A stretch of DNA of 64,000 nt from Myrica gale. Its lineage: Eukaryota > Streptophyta > Magnoliopsida > Fagales > Myricaceae. Positions within the stretch are counted from its first letter, which is position 1, and every line of letters begins with the position of its first letter. The translations under genes were made by a program, and so were the position numbers. The DNA lies in assembly GCA_963930655.1 (NCBI GenBank), contig OZ005605.1, positions 18,235,501-18,299,500 on the forward strand, written 5' to 3'. Below the pieces are notes generated by a model. The model saw only the letters and a program-made list of their open reading frames with translations, was not told the origin of the DNA and did no database searches. Of this stretch, positions 32,378 to 47,005 are shown one piece after another.

Positions 32378-35300
32378 ATGGAAAGTAATGATCATCTACC
32401 TCTTTTTGCAACCAAATCAGCCAAAGGACGTGCCCCTTTCCGATTCTATGCATTTTCAATCTTTGTTGGTGTATGCTTGATCTTTATATATAGACTGAGT
32501 CACATACCACCGCCAGAAGAAGGCGGAAGATGGGCTTGGATCGGATTGTTTCTCTCAGAGTTTTGGTTTTGTTTTTATTGGTTTATCACTGTGGCTGTCC
32601 GATGGAACCCCGTCTATCGTTACACTTTCAAAGACCGGCTCTCTCTCAGGTTCTCTCTCTTTCAAATGCTTAACATTTGCATGCTTACAAATATGCAGAA
32701 AATGGTTCGCTTGCTAAGTGTACGTACGTGTTCGTGCAATAATCAGATACGAAAAGGACTTGCCGGGCATAGACATATTCGTGTGCACCGCAGACCCCAT
32801 AATAGAGCCACCGGCTATGGTGATTAACACAGTCCTCTCAGTCATGGCGTATGACTATCCACCTGAAAAGTTAACCGTTTATCTCTCAGATGATGGCTGC
32901 TCAGATTTAACGTTTTACGCTATGCTAGAGGCCGCGCGTTTCTCAAAGATTTGGCTTCCGTTTTGCAAGAAGTTCAAAGTAGAACCAAGATCGCCGGGAG
33001 CTTATTTCCGCGCAGCTCGTGCTGAGCCACTTGGGGATCCAGTGACTACCGAAGACTGGTCCTCCATCAAGGTACATCTCCTTATCATAGTCAGTAGTAC
33101 TCCACGAATTCTCTTCTTTACGACAAATATCTACTGAGTGAGTCACCTGCATGCTAAGAAAGTTCATATGTACATAAGAAGAGAGGGCATCCAAGACTTA
33201 GTCAAGTGGGACCGACCTCTAGAAAATACCGTCTCATATATGCTCTAGTGGATTGTGACTGCCTCCTTTGGGTTTTCTGATCTAGGTCTAATTGGATTTT
33301 ACATGCATCTTGGCTCTCCAAAACCTAGTCCACCGTATTAGGGTGCTTGATCTGGGCAGAAAAATTTGCTGGTCCAGCCCAAAAAATTGCTGATCACGTA
33401 CGTTTACTTGGTCGATATTGTTGTTCCTTTTTTGTGCTGTACTTTTCAGTGACGGCCGACCAGAAATAATTTGTCCAATCATAGTCGCTAATAGACTTGT
33501 CATGACTCATATGCACGGATCTAATTGGTTGATCAGGAGGCCCGAATAGTTACAATATAAGCATCGGACAACTTACAAAAAAAGAAAGATGTTCGAGTGG
33601 GACAGAGTTAGGACAACGACAGGCCTATTGCTTTTATAGCTAGCTAGCTTTAGGGTGTACGTATCCATGCGACTGTCTCTTTTCGCGCTTGTGGAACGGA
33701 TGGAGTTAAAAGGAAAAACAAGAACTCTATACGTTCTCGGCCTTTTTCTCCATTAACGACTTGTGACCCAACTATTGGCTTATGCTAATATGACAACGAC
33801 AGAAGATTTTGGAAATCTATGGCTTATAATTGCTGCCAAGCTGTATGACTATTACTTCCACTTTCAGGGTGATCAGACTCAGCTGATCATGACAAGCAGC
33901 TCTTGCAAATCTTTTCTTTATCTTATTTTAATTCACATGTGATGTCAAGTTAAATCCGGTCTTACTTCAACTTACAGAAATCCTATGAAGACATGAAGCA
34001 ACGAATCGAAACCACCACAAAGCCAGGTCGAATTTCAGAAGAAATACGAAAAGAACACAAGGGATTCAGTGAGTGGGATTTGGTTGCAAGCCCACGTGAT
34101 CATCAAACAATTCTTCAAGTAATACTTTCTCGGTTGTCACTGTCTCTACTTGGAATGGATATTTATATCTCCGAATTTACTCGAATATCTCCCTTACTTA
34201 TAATAGAGTTATGAATATCACATAGATACTTATTGATGGGAAAGACCCCAAGGCTGTGGACTCTGAAGGACAACCTTTGCCAACGCTGGTATACTTGGCA
34301 CGGGAAAAGAGACCTCAATACCACCACAATTATAAAGCTGGGGCCATGAATGCATTGGTACGCATGCAATATATCATATCCAAATGCAAATGCTACATCA
34401 AGCTAGATGCTCAGTTCTATTTTCTGTAATCCCCGTAGGTAATAATATATTTAATCATGGCGTTTTGTGCATCTTATGGTCATAATTATCTTTCCTAATT
34501 GAAAAATAGATAAGGGTGTCATCGAGGATAAGCAACAGTCCGGTAATTCTTAACGTGGATTGCGACATGTACTCGAACAATTCCGAGTCAGCCAGAGATG
34601 CTGTGTGTTTTTTCATGGATGAAGAAAAGGGTCATGAAGTCGGCTTCGTACAGTTTCCACAGGCCTTTGAGAACATTACGAAAAATGATGTATACAGTAG
34701 TTCCTTGAACGTAATAATGGGGGTGAGCATCAACAAAAAACTTACAGCGATTACAAATTTTTGAATTAAATGAAGCCCTGCCCCGATTGGAGGATTTTAA
34801 TAAAACACTCTGGTTTGCGTGGAAATAAAGGTGGAACTTCCCGGATTTGATGGGAATGGAGGCCCTTGCTATATTGGCACTGGGTGCTTTCACAGGAGGG
34901 AGACTCTTTGCGGGCAGAAGTATAGCAAAGAATTGAAGGCAGATTGGAAGAGATGGAATGATATAAAGATAGAAGAGAGTGCAAGCTTACTGGAAGAAAA
35001 ATGCAAAGTCCTTGCAAATTGTCCCTATGAAGAGAATACACAGTGGGGAAAAGAGGTCTCTCTCTCTCTCTCCCTCTCTTGTTTGTAGATCTATATGAAC
35101 CTCGTATATATATACTGATTTGCAGGAGGGTTTGAAGTATGGCTGTCCAGTGGAAGATGTCTTTACAGGATTAGCTATACAATGTCGAGGTTGGAGATCC
35201 ATATATTTCAATCCAAAAAGGAAGGGCTTCCTAGGACTTGCTCCGACAACATTACTTCAATCACTTGTACAGCATAAAAGATGGAGTGAAGGTGATTTTC

Positions 35301-36105
35301 AGATCTTTGCCTCAAGGTACTGTCCCTTTGTGTATGGGTATGGAAAGATTCCCGTTAAACTTCAACTTTCGTACTGCACCTATTTGCTATGGGCTTCAAA
35401 CTGCTTGGCTTCACTGTACTATGCTGCAGTTCCATCCCTGTGCCTGCTTAGAGGTATATCTTTGTTTCCAGAGGTACGATATTTTCACTACTTGCATCAA
35501 ACTTAAATATGATTGTAGCTAGATATCTTGTAAGTAATGGAATCTTCTCGCACCAACAGATTTCAAACCTATGGGTGCTACCATTTGCATTGGTCTTCCT
35601 TCTCCACCGCACATATAGCCTTGGAGAATTTCTTTGGTTTGGGGGCACTTTAAAAGGTTGGCGAAATGACCAAAGGATGTGGTTGTTCAAAAGAACGAGC
35701 TCCTACTTCTTTGGCTTCATTGACAACATCCTAAAACTACTTGGATTTGCAAGGTCAGCCTTTGTCATCACCGCAAAGGTGGCTGACACCGATGTGTCGG
35801 AGAGATATGAGCAAGAGGTCATGGAGTTTGGTGCTTCCTCGCCACTCTTCACCATTTTAGCAACACTTGCCTTGCTGAACGCATTCTGTTTCGTTGGAGG
35901 AATGAAGTGGGTAACCATGGATGTCCGGAGTTTGGGTTCAAACCCATTTGCATTGCAGATTCTTCTATCCGGTCTGCTGGTTATGATTAACCTGCCCGTT
36001 TACCAAGGTCTCTTCCTAAGGAAAGACAAGGGTAGGATGCCAACATCAATAACACGACGGTCAATAATGTTCGCGCTATTGGGTTGTGCAGTAGCCCTGT
36101 ACTAA
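32378..36105 (+). CDS. Cellulose synthase-like protein E (CSLE1/CSLE6 type)
   Basis: Eight exons: 32378-32649, 32747-33071, 33978-34118, 34226-34357, 34510-34722, 34831-35055, 35126-35473, 35560-36105; 2,202 nt, 733 aa, close to the ~730 aa usual for CSLE. It is a processive family-2 glycosyltransferase expected in Golgi/ER membranes; the CSLE product is not established. Two N-terminal membrane spans (about residues 21-43 and 52-75) precede the catalytic loop with the D,D,D,QxxRW signature: SDDG at 138-141, NVDCDMY at 305-311, VEDVFTG at 445-451 and QHKRW at 485-489. About six C-terminal spans follow in exons 7-8. The residue after DDG is Cys (DDGCSD) where related proteins usually have a small residue such as Gly or Ala. 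The frame is intact. The start ATG is 338 bp past the last copia codon. Confidence 0.92.
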
Positions 36106-36552
36106 GTTCTATCTTCATCGGTGCTAAGCAAAACTTCTGGCAAAGAAATACTTCATGGAACGTCCATTCCTACTTCATGAAACTGTAATATTCGTTATGG
36201 TCTGTTATCTATTCTACCTTATGTCATGATCACCGTAGTTCAGATGAAGTTCTTCGAAAACAGGACAAGGGACATATTATAGACAAATGCACCTTGTAAC
36301 AAGTATGGTTAAATTTTACTGCTGTTATATCTTTTGTCAGATAAGGTCTAAAATGGGAAGAAAATCAAGCATATCAGCTTTCGTGTACTGTTGAAATGTT
36401 AAGAGAAAACGGAAGAGCATTAACATCAGTTTCGATAGCTTCTTCTCCCCTGTTTATCCTCTGGTTTTCCGACGAATTTTCCAGCTCCCCGCTCGTTAAT
36501 ACAGCTTGATAGCTCTCTGTCTCAGTCTCCACAAAGATTGTTAATAATGTTG

Positions 36553-36640
36553 TTGTGCCCGCTAAGAGGCATCTCTTTGTTTCCAGAGGAACTAAACTCT
36601 CATTACCCGAATCAAACTTCTCTATGATTGCTGATATATT
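36553..36640 (+). pseudogene. Relic of a second CSLE gene (exon 7 end plus intron 7 start)
   Basis: GTGCCCGCTAAGAGGCATCT-CTTTGTTTCCAGAGG and the following ATCAAACTTCTCTATGATTG align with the end of CSLE exon 7 (TCTTTGTTTCCAGAGG, 35,458-35,474) and the first ~45 bp of its intron (ATCAAACTTAAATATGATTG). Because intron sequence is included, this is a degenerate genomic duplicate rather than a retrocopy. Confidence 0.6.
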
Positions 36641-37892
36641 AGTCTTCTACTTACCCAGAGTTTGCATTTTCCGAGACTTTTGAAGAGGATTGTGACGTTC
36701 ATGACAAGTTATTCATTCTATCCGATGTTCTTATCAACATGATTCAGATTAATGTAGTTTTAAAGCAGCATATGAAACAATAGCAAGTCGTGATTCCTTT
36801 CGAAGAAATTCCATCTGTTTTTTTTAACAAGCTATGCTCAGTAAACATCTTTACTCTATTCGCCAATGATTCATGCCTACTTGTCTAGCACATTCCTATG
36901 TTAATATATAATATATAACGTAACAAATTTGAACAGGCAAAGCATCCATTGACAATTTCTCATCTCATTCTATATATCAGGTTGTCCACTGAATCCACCA
37001 CATACATACACAATAGGAAATAGAAACAAAAGTAATAGAACACAGCAAACCTCACTGTATGACTCCATCCAAAATAGGAAGCAATTTCCCCCCTAAACTT
37101 GGGACCAAAATTGATAACATGTCGAAGACAAGCACATGAAATAATGCGTATACCATATATTTATTCAAAAGACCAGATACAACTTGTATTTCAAGGAGAA
37201 AAGTCGAAACAGAAAAAGGGCAAAATTGCGCTGTTATACTACAGTGCAAGAGAACAAATCAATTTCATAACAAAGAAGGTCCCACTCGCTTAACTGGCCT
37301 GCAAAAAACAAAATTCTTCTATGACTTGCAAGTTACGGCAACTTTTAAATAATCGGAAGAGGGATTGAAAGGATCTGCTGTTCTCGGAAATTTCCAATAG
37401 TGGTAACGAAACAATGATAATGGTGGTCAATGACTCGGGAAATTTAAAGGAATTTCGGTTAGTTTATATTTTCTTCTAAGTTCTTGTGGTTCATTAAGCT
37501 ATCTGATTAAATAGCATAAATGTTATAGAAGACAACTGAGCAAGAGTAACCACTCAAAGTTCAGATGAAAGGACTGATAAGATTGGAATAGGAAACAAGA
37601 ATATCAGTTCAAATTGTCAACAAGCAATTAGAGTACCAAAATGATTTGACCAACTCAGGGGTAGAAGTTTATTCCAGCTTTGTATGTAGTATAACTGTTG
37701 AGTCATCTTAAAATAATGGACCCAGGTTTCAGAAACAGCTGGAATAGGGTTCTATTCAGTTTTTGCGATGTTATATCATTAACTCTACTAAATGATTCTA
37801 ACCTTCAGAGTCCTAGTGCTTACTAGTGGCATAATAGGATTGTGAATTCTGAAGTGCTAAATTGAGCATATGCCTTACCAAATGTAAATGGC
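36641..37892. other. Intergenic between CSLE and the thiolase gene
   Basis: Converging 3' flanks of CSLE (+) and thiolase (-). No gene recognised. Confidence 0.5.
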
Positions 37893-42247
<4,355 letters not shown>

Positions 42248-43731
42248 TGAGAGCGTCCAAGAAAGTAACTCTTTCTAAGAGTCAGTACCAGACAAAAGCT
42301 TTTTCGATTTTGGAACTTCAGAGAGATGTTACAAAAATAGCTAGAAATGAGAGAGAGAGATGAGAAGAAAGTGATACAGGCAGGGAAGAGAGCGACTCAG
42401 TGATCACCTTGGTAGCAAACTCACTGCCTGAGGTACGATCGGGAGAGTGTGAGGCTCCGGATTTGCTGCTAAACATTAAACGACTCAACGTTGGGAAGCG
42501 CAATACTCCATCTTTTCTCGTGGGGGCCACAGCTGTCGGTCGTTATCTCTTAAATTATGCGTTTGGTGTTTGTTTTATTAATATTTTGAGGTAGGAAAAT
42601 TAGTAAAAAAAAATACAAAAAAAAGGTAATGAGATATTGAAATTAATTTTTTAATTGTATTGCAGTGAAAATGAATAGACATCAGTAAAATTCAGGAAAT
42701 TAGATACCAAAATAGTAGAATCTGAAGCATTTAAGAAAAACTAACAATTTCAAATGTTTTAAATAGAAAAAATATATTTATATTCGATAAAATATATATT
42801 AAGTTTTTAATAACTTCCCAGTAGATTTTAAGATCCTAATTTTAAAATTACAATGTACATGATCTTATATATTATTATTCTTAACTGAGAGGATACGACA
42901 AGTTTGTCTGACAAGGAATCAGCACGCAATGGACGTGGATTCTACAATTTGGTACACTGAACCACAAAAAGTGTGGTTCCTTTTCTTCCCAAGTCTCAAC
43001 CTCATCAAGTTCACCTAAACGAACCATTCATTTGATGTAGAAAAAGGTTAAAAGCACACTTGGTCATGCATCATTATAATTTATGTTAAGGATATTGCAG
43101 TCAGGGCAAGGGCTTTCTCCAGTCCAGAACTAAGGGGATCACACCAGGAAACATTGGCACTTTAGCAGTTCTTCTGCAATATCCTTGATGAACTCAGGGG
43201 ATCACTGTTGCATAGTTCATCCTGAACAGAAGCAGGATTGATGCTAAACCATCAAAATGGCATGAGTGACAAAATCACCATCAGTCTTAAAAGGTCAAAG
43301 AACAGGAGTTTGGGGAAATGGAGAGAGGACAGGCGAATGGGAAGAATTTTAGGTAAGTTGGTGAAGAGAGCATGAGCGATAATAATCTGGTGGCAACAAA
43401 ATGGAACAAGTGAATGGAGCATCATCTCAAACAAATTGAAGCTCATTATAAATGAAGCCCAAGCCAATGAAGATGGCAATAGGAACCCTAGCAATAGAGA
43501 AAACTGAAAACCTGAATTGTAAGGCTTTTTACACCGATGCAGATGCATCTAAAGCTATATACATCCTGATCCTCTCAACTTTTCTACCAAGTTGACCAGG
43601 AAAGTACACATTCTATTTCCTACCAAAAATACAAGGAACCTTGTTACAGCAGGTTATTCAAGGCCTTGTTAGCAGGCAATAGGACAAAAGATTCCCAATA
43701 AAACAACACTTTCTTTCAGTCTAACAACTCA
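42248..43731. other. 5' flank of the thiolase gene and 3' flank of ALKBH2
   Basis: AT-rich from 42,590 to 42,900. A GA-rich leader for AACT lies at 42,350-42,375. No gene recognised. Confidence 0.5.
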
Positions 43732-45390
43732 TCAAAGAACATGCCTGAAGGTGAGATTAATACGAGCTGCCTCTACTTTTGCACGCTTAGGCACCGAGTG
43801 GATCCAATCACGTTGAGTGTTGCCCCTCATTACCAACAGGGATCCATGCTTCAGTGTGAATGAGTGCTGAACAGCACGGTTACTCGTCTTTAATCGCTTG
43901 CTTGCAGGTTCTTCAACACGTCTTCTTCCCTCTAGCTCACCAAGGACAATCGAAGAAACAAAACCAAAATAAGTTTAATTGCAATTTACAGGATAAAGAA
44001 AGATTCCAGGTCAATAAATTACAGAAATAAGCGCAGCTGATGCAATGGTACCATTATAGCCAGATTGATACATTTGTGCCTCTAATTTTCTAAAGCTATG
44101 TAAGGGTCCAACATTTCAACCTTACATGATTGGTGGTAGATCCCAGATGTTGGGAATTTCCCTGATTATACTTAACACCAACAGACGAAGATGCAACAGG
44201 AACTAAATCTAGGCGCAGCCATCAAATATGCATAAGTCCGTACCCTCCAGTAACTGAAGATCAGCACAAATATATAAAACACCTGTAAGAAGCGAAAGCA
44301 TACATAAACGCTGTCTTACTGGGTCTCTTCTTCAAGAAGAATTCACGTTCGCATCCAAAGGATACTGAAGCAATTTCTGGAGTCAATCCATAGAGCTTCT
44401 CATCATCAGAATGCCAACCGACATAGTCATTACCACCTTTATACCTATTCAAGAGCAAGCTATTAAAGCTACTCCCAGGAAGAGCCTTGTGAACCTTCAC
44501 AGATTAGCCAGCACAACAAAACAGATTCCATTAGACTTTAGAGTACCCAGTAATGCACTATACATAAGAAGATTCTGCATTTCTGCAGCAGCGATGACAA
44601 GAAAATCTCCAGAGTCGTTCTTACTGCATCCAAGATTTCCTTAAGCGGAGGAAAATCATCCCAAGAATAGGCAGGTGGCTGATATCCACTGTAAATCAAA
44701 TCCGGCAGCCCTGGACTTGCAACATAACATGTGTCTCTAGGCTAGCAGAAATCAATACGACACACGATCAGCATATGAACAAATACCGAATTTCTTACAT
44801 TTCAAATCATAGACATGTTCAATTGATTACACCCGCATTATTATGGAATTAATGATCCAGGTAAAAGTAGATTCTTTTGCTTCAATTTATCATCATGCAA
44901 TGGTTTAAACACAAGGCACAATATAAACCATCCCCAATCTTAAATTTCTAACGAGCCTTTTGAGTTCACATACTCTGAACCATTTAGTTACTGGAATTAT
45001 TCACTCGGAGAATCTTACATAAAACTAAACTTAAACCAAACAATTAAAAACATACTCTAAAACTTTGCACGTGCAAACAGATAATAAGAAAGGGGAAAAA
45101 ACATTGTTTTAACCTAAAACTTTGCATATGCAAACAGATAATAAGAAAAGGGGGGGGGGGGGGGGATGTACCTGGACACAAGAGCGTCCGAAGACGCGAA
45201 GGGTGGGTCTGGTCCAAGGGATCTCCTTGTCGAGGTAATGGAACCAAGTCCACGCCTGATTGGAAGGTAAGAACCTCCGTATATACACGATATCGCTTCC
45301 ATTTCCTAAATCTACCGTCTCTCTCTTTACGGCACTGCCATTTGGGTTGGGGTCCGCGGGTTCCGTCACCGCTTTGAGCTTCAAACTCAT
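43732..45390 (-). CDS. ALKBH2: DNA oxidative demethylase, ALKBH2 homologue
   Basis: Four exons on the - strand: 45172-45390, 44625-44741, 44320-44494, 43732-43931; 711 nt, 236 aa. It is a nuclear Fe(II)/2-oxoglutarate dioxygenase that repairs 1-methyladenine and 3-methylcytosine in DNA. Visible motifs: PWTRPTLRVFGRSCVQPRDT (DNA-facing loops), NSLLLNRYKGGNDYVGWHSD with the metal HxD pair His140/Asp142, the third ligand His215 in RDWIHSVPKR, and the 2-oxoglutarate site ARINLTFR (Arg227, Arg233). FGCEREFFLK is typical of the family. Length matches plant ALKBH2. The exon 1 donor is followed six bases later by a run of 16 C on the sense strand, next to a tandem duplication in the intron. Confidence 0.93.
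45061..45165. repeat. 57-bp-period duplication plus G16 tract in ALKBH2 intron 1
   Basis: A segment reading AACTTTGCACGTGCAAACAG with ATAATAAGAAAGGGG is repeated 57 bp later as AACTTTGCATATGCAAACAG with ATAATAAGAAAAGGGG. The second copy runs into G16 at 45150-45165. Confidence 0.85.
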
Positions 45391-45503
45391 TGGGAGAAAC
45401 AGGAAGGACTACCGGCACCGGTTACGCGCCAATATGAACCTTTAATGGATGAGTTGCTTTTCAAATTATCATATTATTTGTTTATTTTATATATATATAT
45501 ATA

Positions 45504-45687
45504 GGGGATGTTTGTTTGCCAAAATATTGGGGAATATTCCCAAAATTTTGGGAATCTTTACTTTATTGAGATTTATTGGGGTTTGTGAAAAGTGAAGTGT
45601 GTAGGTGTAAAAGTTAAAAATTTTGGAGTTTGTTTGGTTTGTCCGATTTGTTGAGACCCCAAATATTTGGGGTCTCAAACATGCCCA
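45504..45687. repeat. MITE-like element, GGG-ATGTTTG ends
   Basis: Left GGGGATGTTTGTTTG and right CAAACATGCCC are inverted; both sides are bordered by ATA, a possible 3-bp target duplication. The interior holds further self-complementary words (CCCAAAATTTTGGG, CCCCAAATATTTGGGG). 184 bp, noncoding. Confidence 0.65.
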
Positions 45688-45774
45688 TAATCACCAGTTT
45701 GAAGGATAAGACCGTACTCCCCAAGCGCAAAGAACGAAGGCACTTCGCTGATTTTGGTCAGGCCGTGTAAACTG

Positions 45775-45932
45775 TCTGTGAAATATTATAAAATAAAGTT
45801 ATTTTATGACGGTGAAAAAATCGAAAGAGAAGATTTTTAATAAATATTATAATAATAAAACATTTGTGATGAATTTTTTAATATTAATCCCAAATAATTG
45901 ATCCTAATTATTTGGGACTCAAACATCCCTGA
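45775..45932. repeat. MITE-like fragment related to 3,815-3,961
   Basis: It shares GTGAAATATTATAAA-like, ATTTTTAATAAATATTATAA and GGGACTCAAACATCCC words with the element at 3773-3961. The right end is intact and the left end appears lost. Confidence 0.55.
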
Positions 45933-46040
45933 CAAACTTGATGGGAAGTTGATTCTGCCTCCGAAGTCTTTGCGCCAAATGAAATTCCTGGTAGGAACTT
46001 CGACTTGATTTTTTTGTCATCATATTATGTGAAATCTCAG

Positions 46041-46226
46041 GCGTTTGTTTGCCCAATTAATTGGGAGCTCAAAATTTTCACCCCACCAAAAACATTTCAC
46101 AAATCCCAATAAACTTCACACTTTTACGCATACATTTCACACTTTTCACAAACTCCAATAAACTTCAACATTTAAAAGATTCCTAAAATTTTGAGAATAT
46201 TTTTCAAAATTTCGGTAAACAAACAT
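46041..46226. repeat. MITE-like element, GTTTGTTTGCC ends
   Basis: Left GTTTGTTTGCCCAATTAATT and right GGTAAACAAAC are inverted. The body contains CACAAATCCCAATAAACTTC repeated imperfectly. Confidence 0.5.
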
Positions 46227-47005
46227 AATTGGTAGGAATTTAGGCCATCATCTCGATTTAATTGGTAGGAATTTAGCCCAAATTTAAATGGTAGGAACTT
46301 CAACTTGATTCGATAATGGTTCATTCTTAATGGATCTTTTTCTCTATGTCATGTGAAATCCCAGTGTAATTGGTGAAAAATAAAGCCTGATTCAATAGCT
46401 TTTAAGGATAGCTTTTCAGTATTTAGAAAAAAAAAGGATAGTTTTTAAGGATAGTAGTAAGGATCTGAATGGTTTCAGTATATAATTACTTGTTAATCCC
46501 TTTGGAATTAATAGTTGTCTACAAGGCTCTCTTAGACTCAATAGGACAATTTTCATTTCGTAATTTTGACTTGATGACCCAACCCCACAAAACACAAGTT
46601 CCTCAGCCCCAAGACGGACCTTTTGGCGGCCATTTATGCGACATCAAAACGTGAATTACAGAGAGATTAAACACATAAAGAACCAAATATGTACTACAAA
46701 GCCTCATATTCAACAGCTTCTTCATTTTCAAGCAAAGATAACAATATGATCAAAGAGCCAGATCATCAATACAACTTTCTATTTCATCTGGCTTGAAAAA
46801 AAAAGTTAATAAAACGAAAAAAAAAAGAGACCCAGCTTGGTTCCACTTTAGCCAACTCACAAACATATACTTCCCTACCTTCGAAATGACCTTTTTAACA
46901 TCTCCAAAGAGGACATGAGGAAATACCAAGCTACCAAATACATATTTACCTCTTCCCCCTTACCTTTGTCAGAAATCTAAGCCTATGCAAACCGTGGATT
47001 CTTCA
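46227..47005. other. 3' flank of the CAR-like gene
   Basis: No gene is recognised; GGTAGGAATTTAG-like phrases repeat near 46,230-46,300. Confidence 0.45.
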
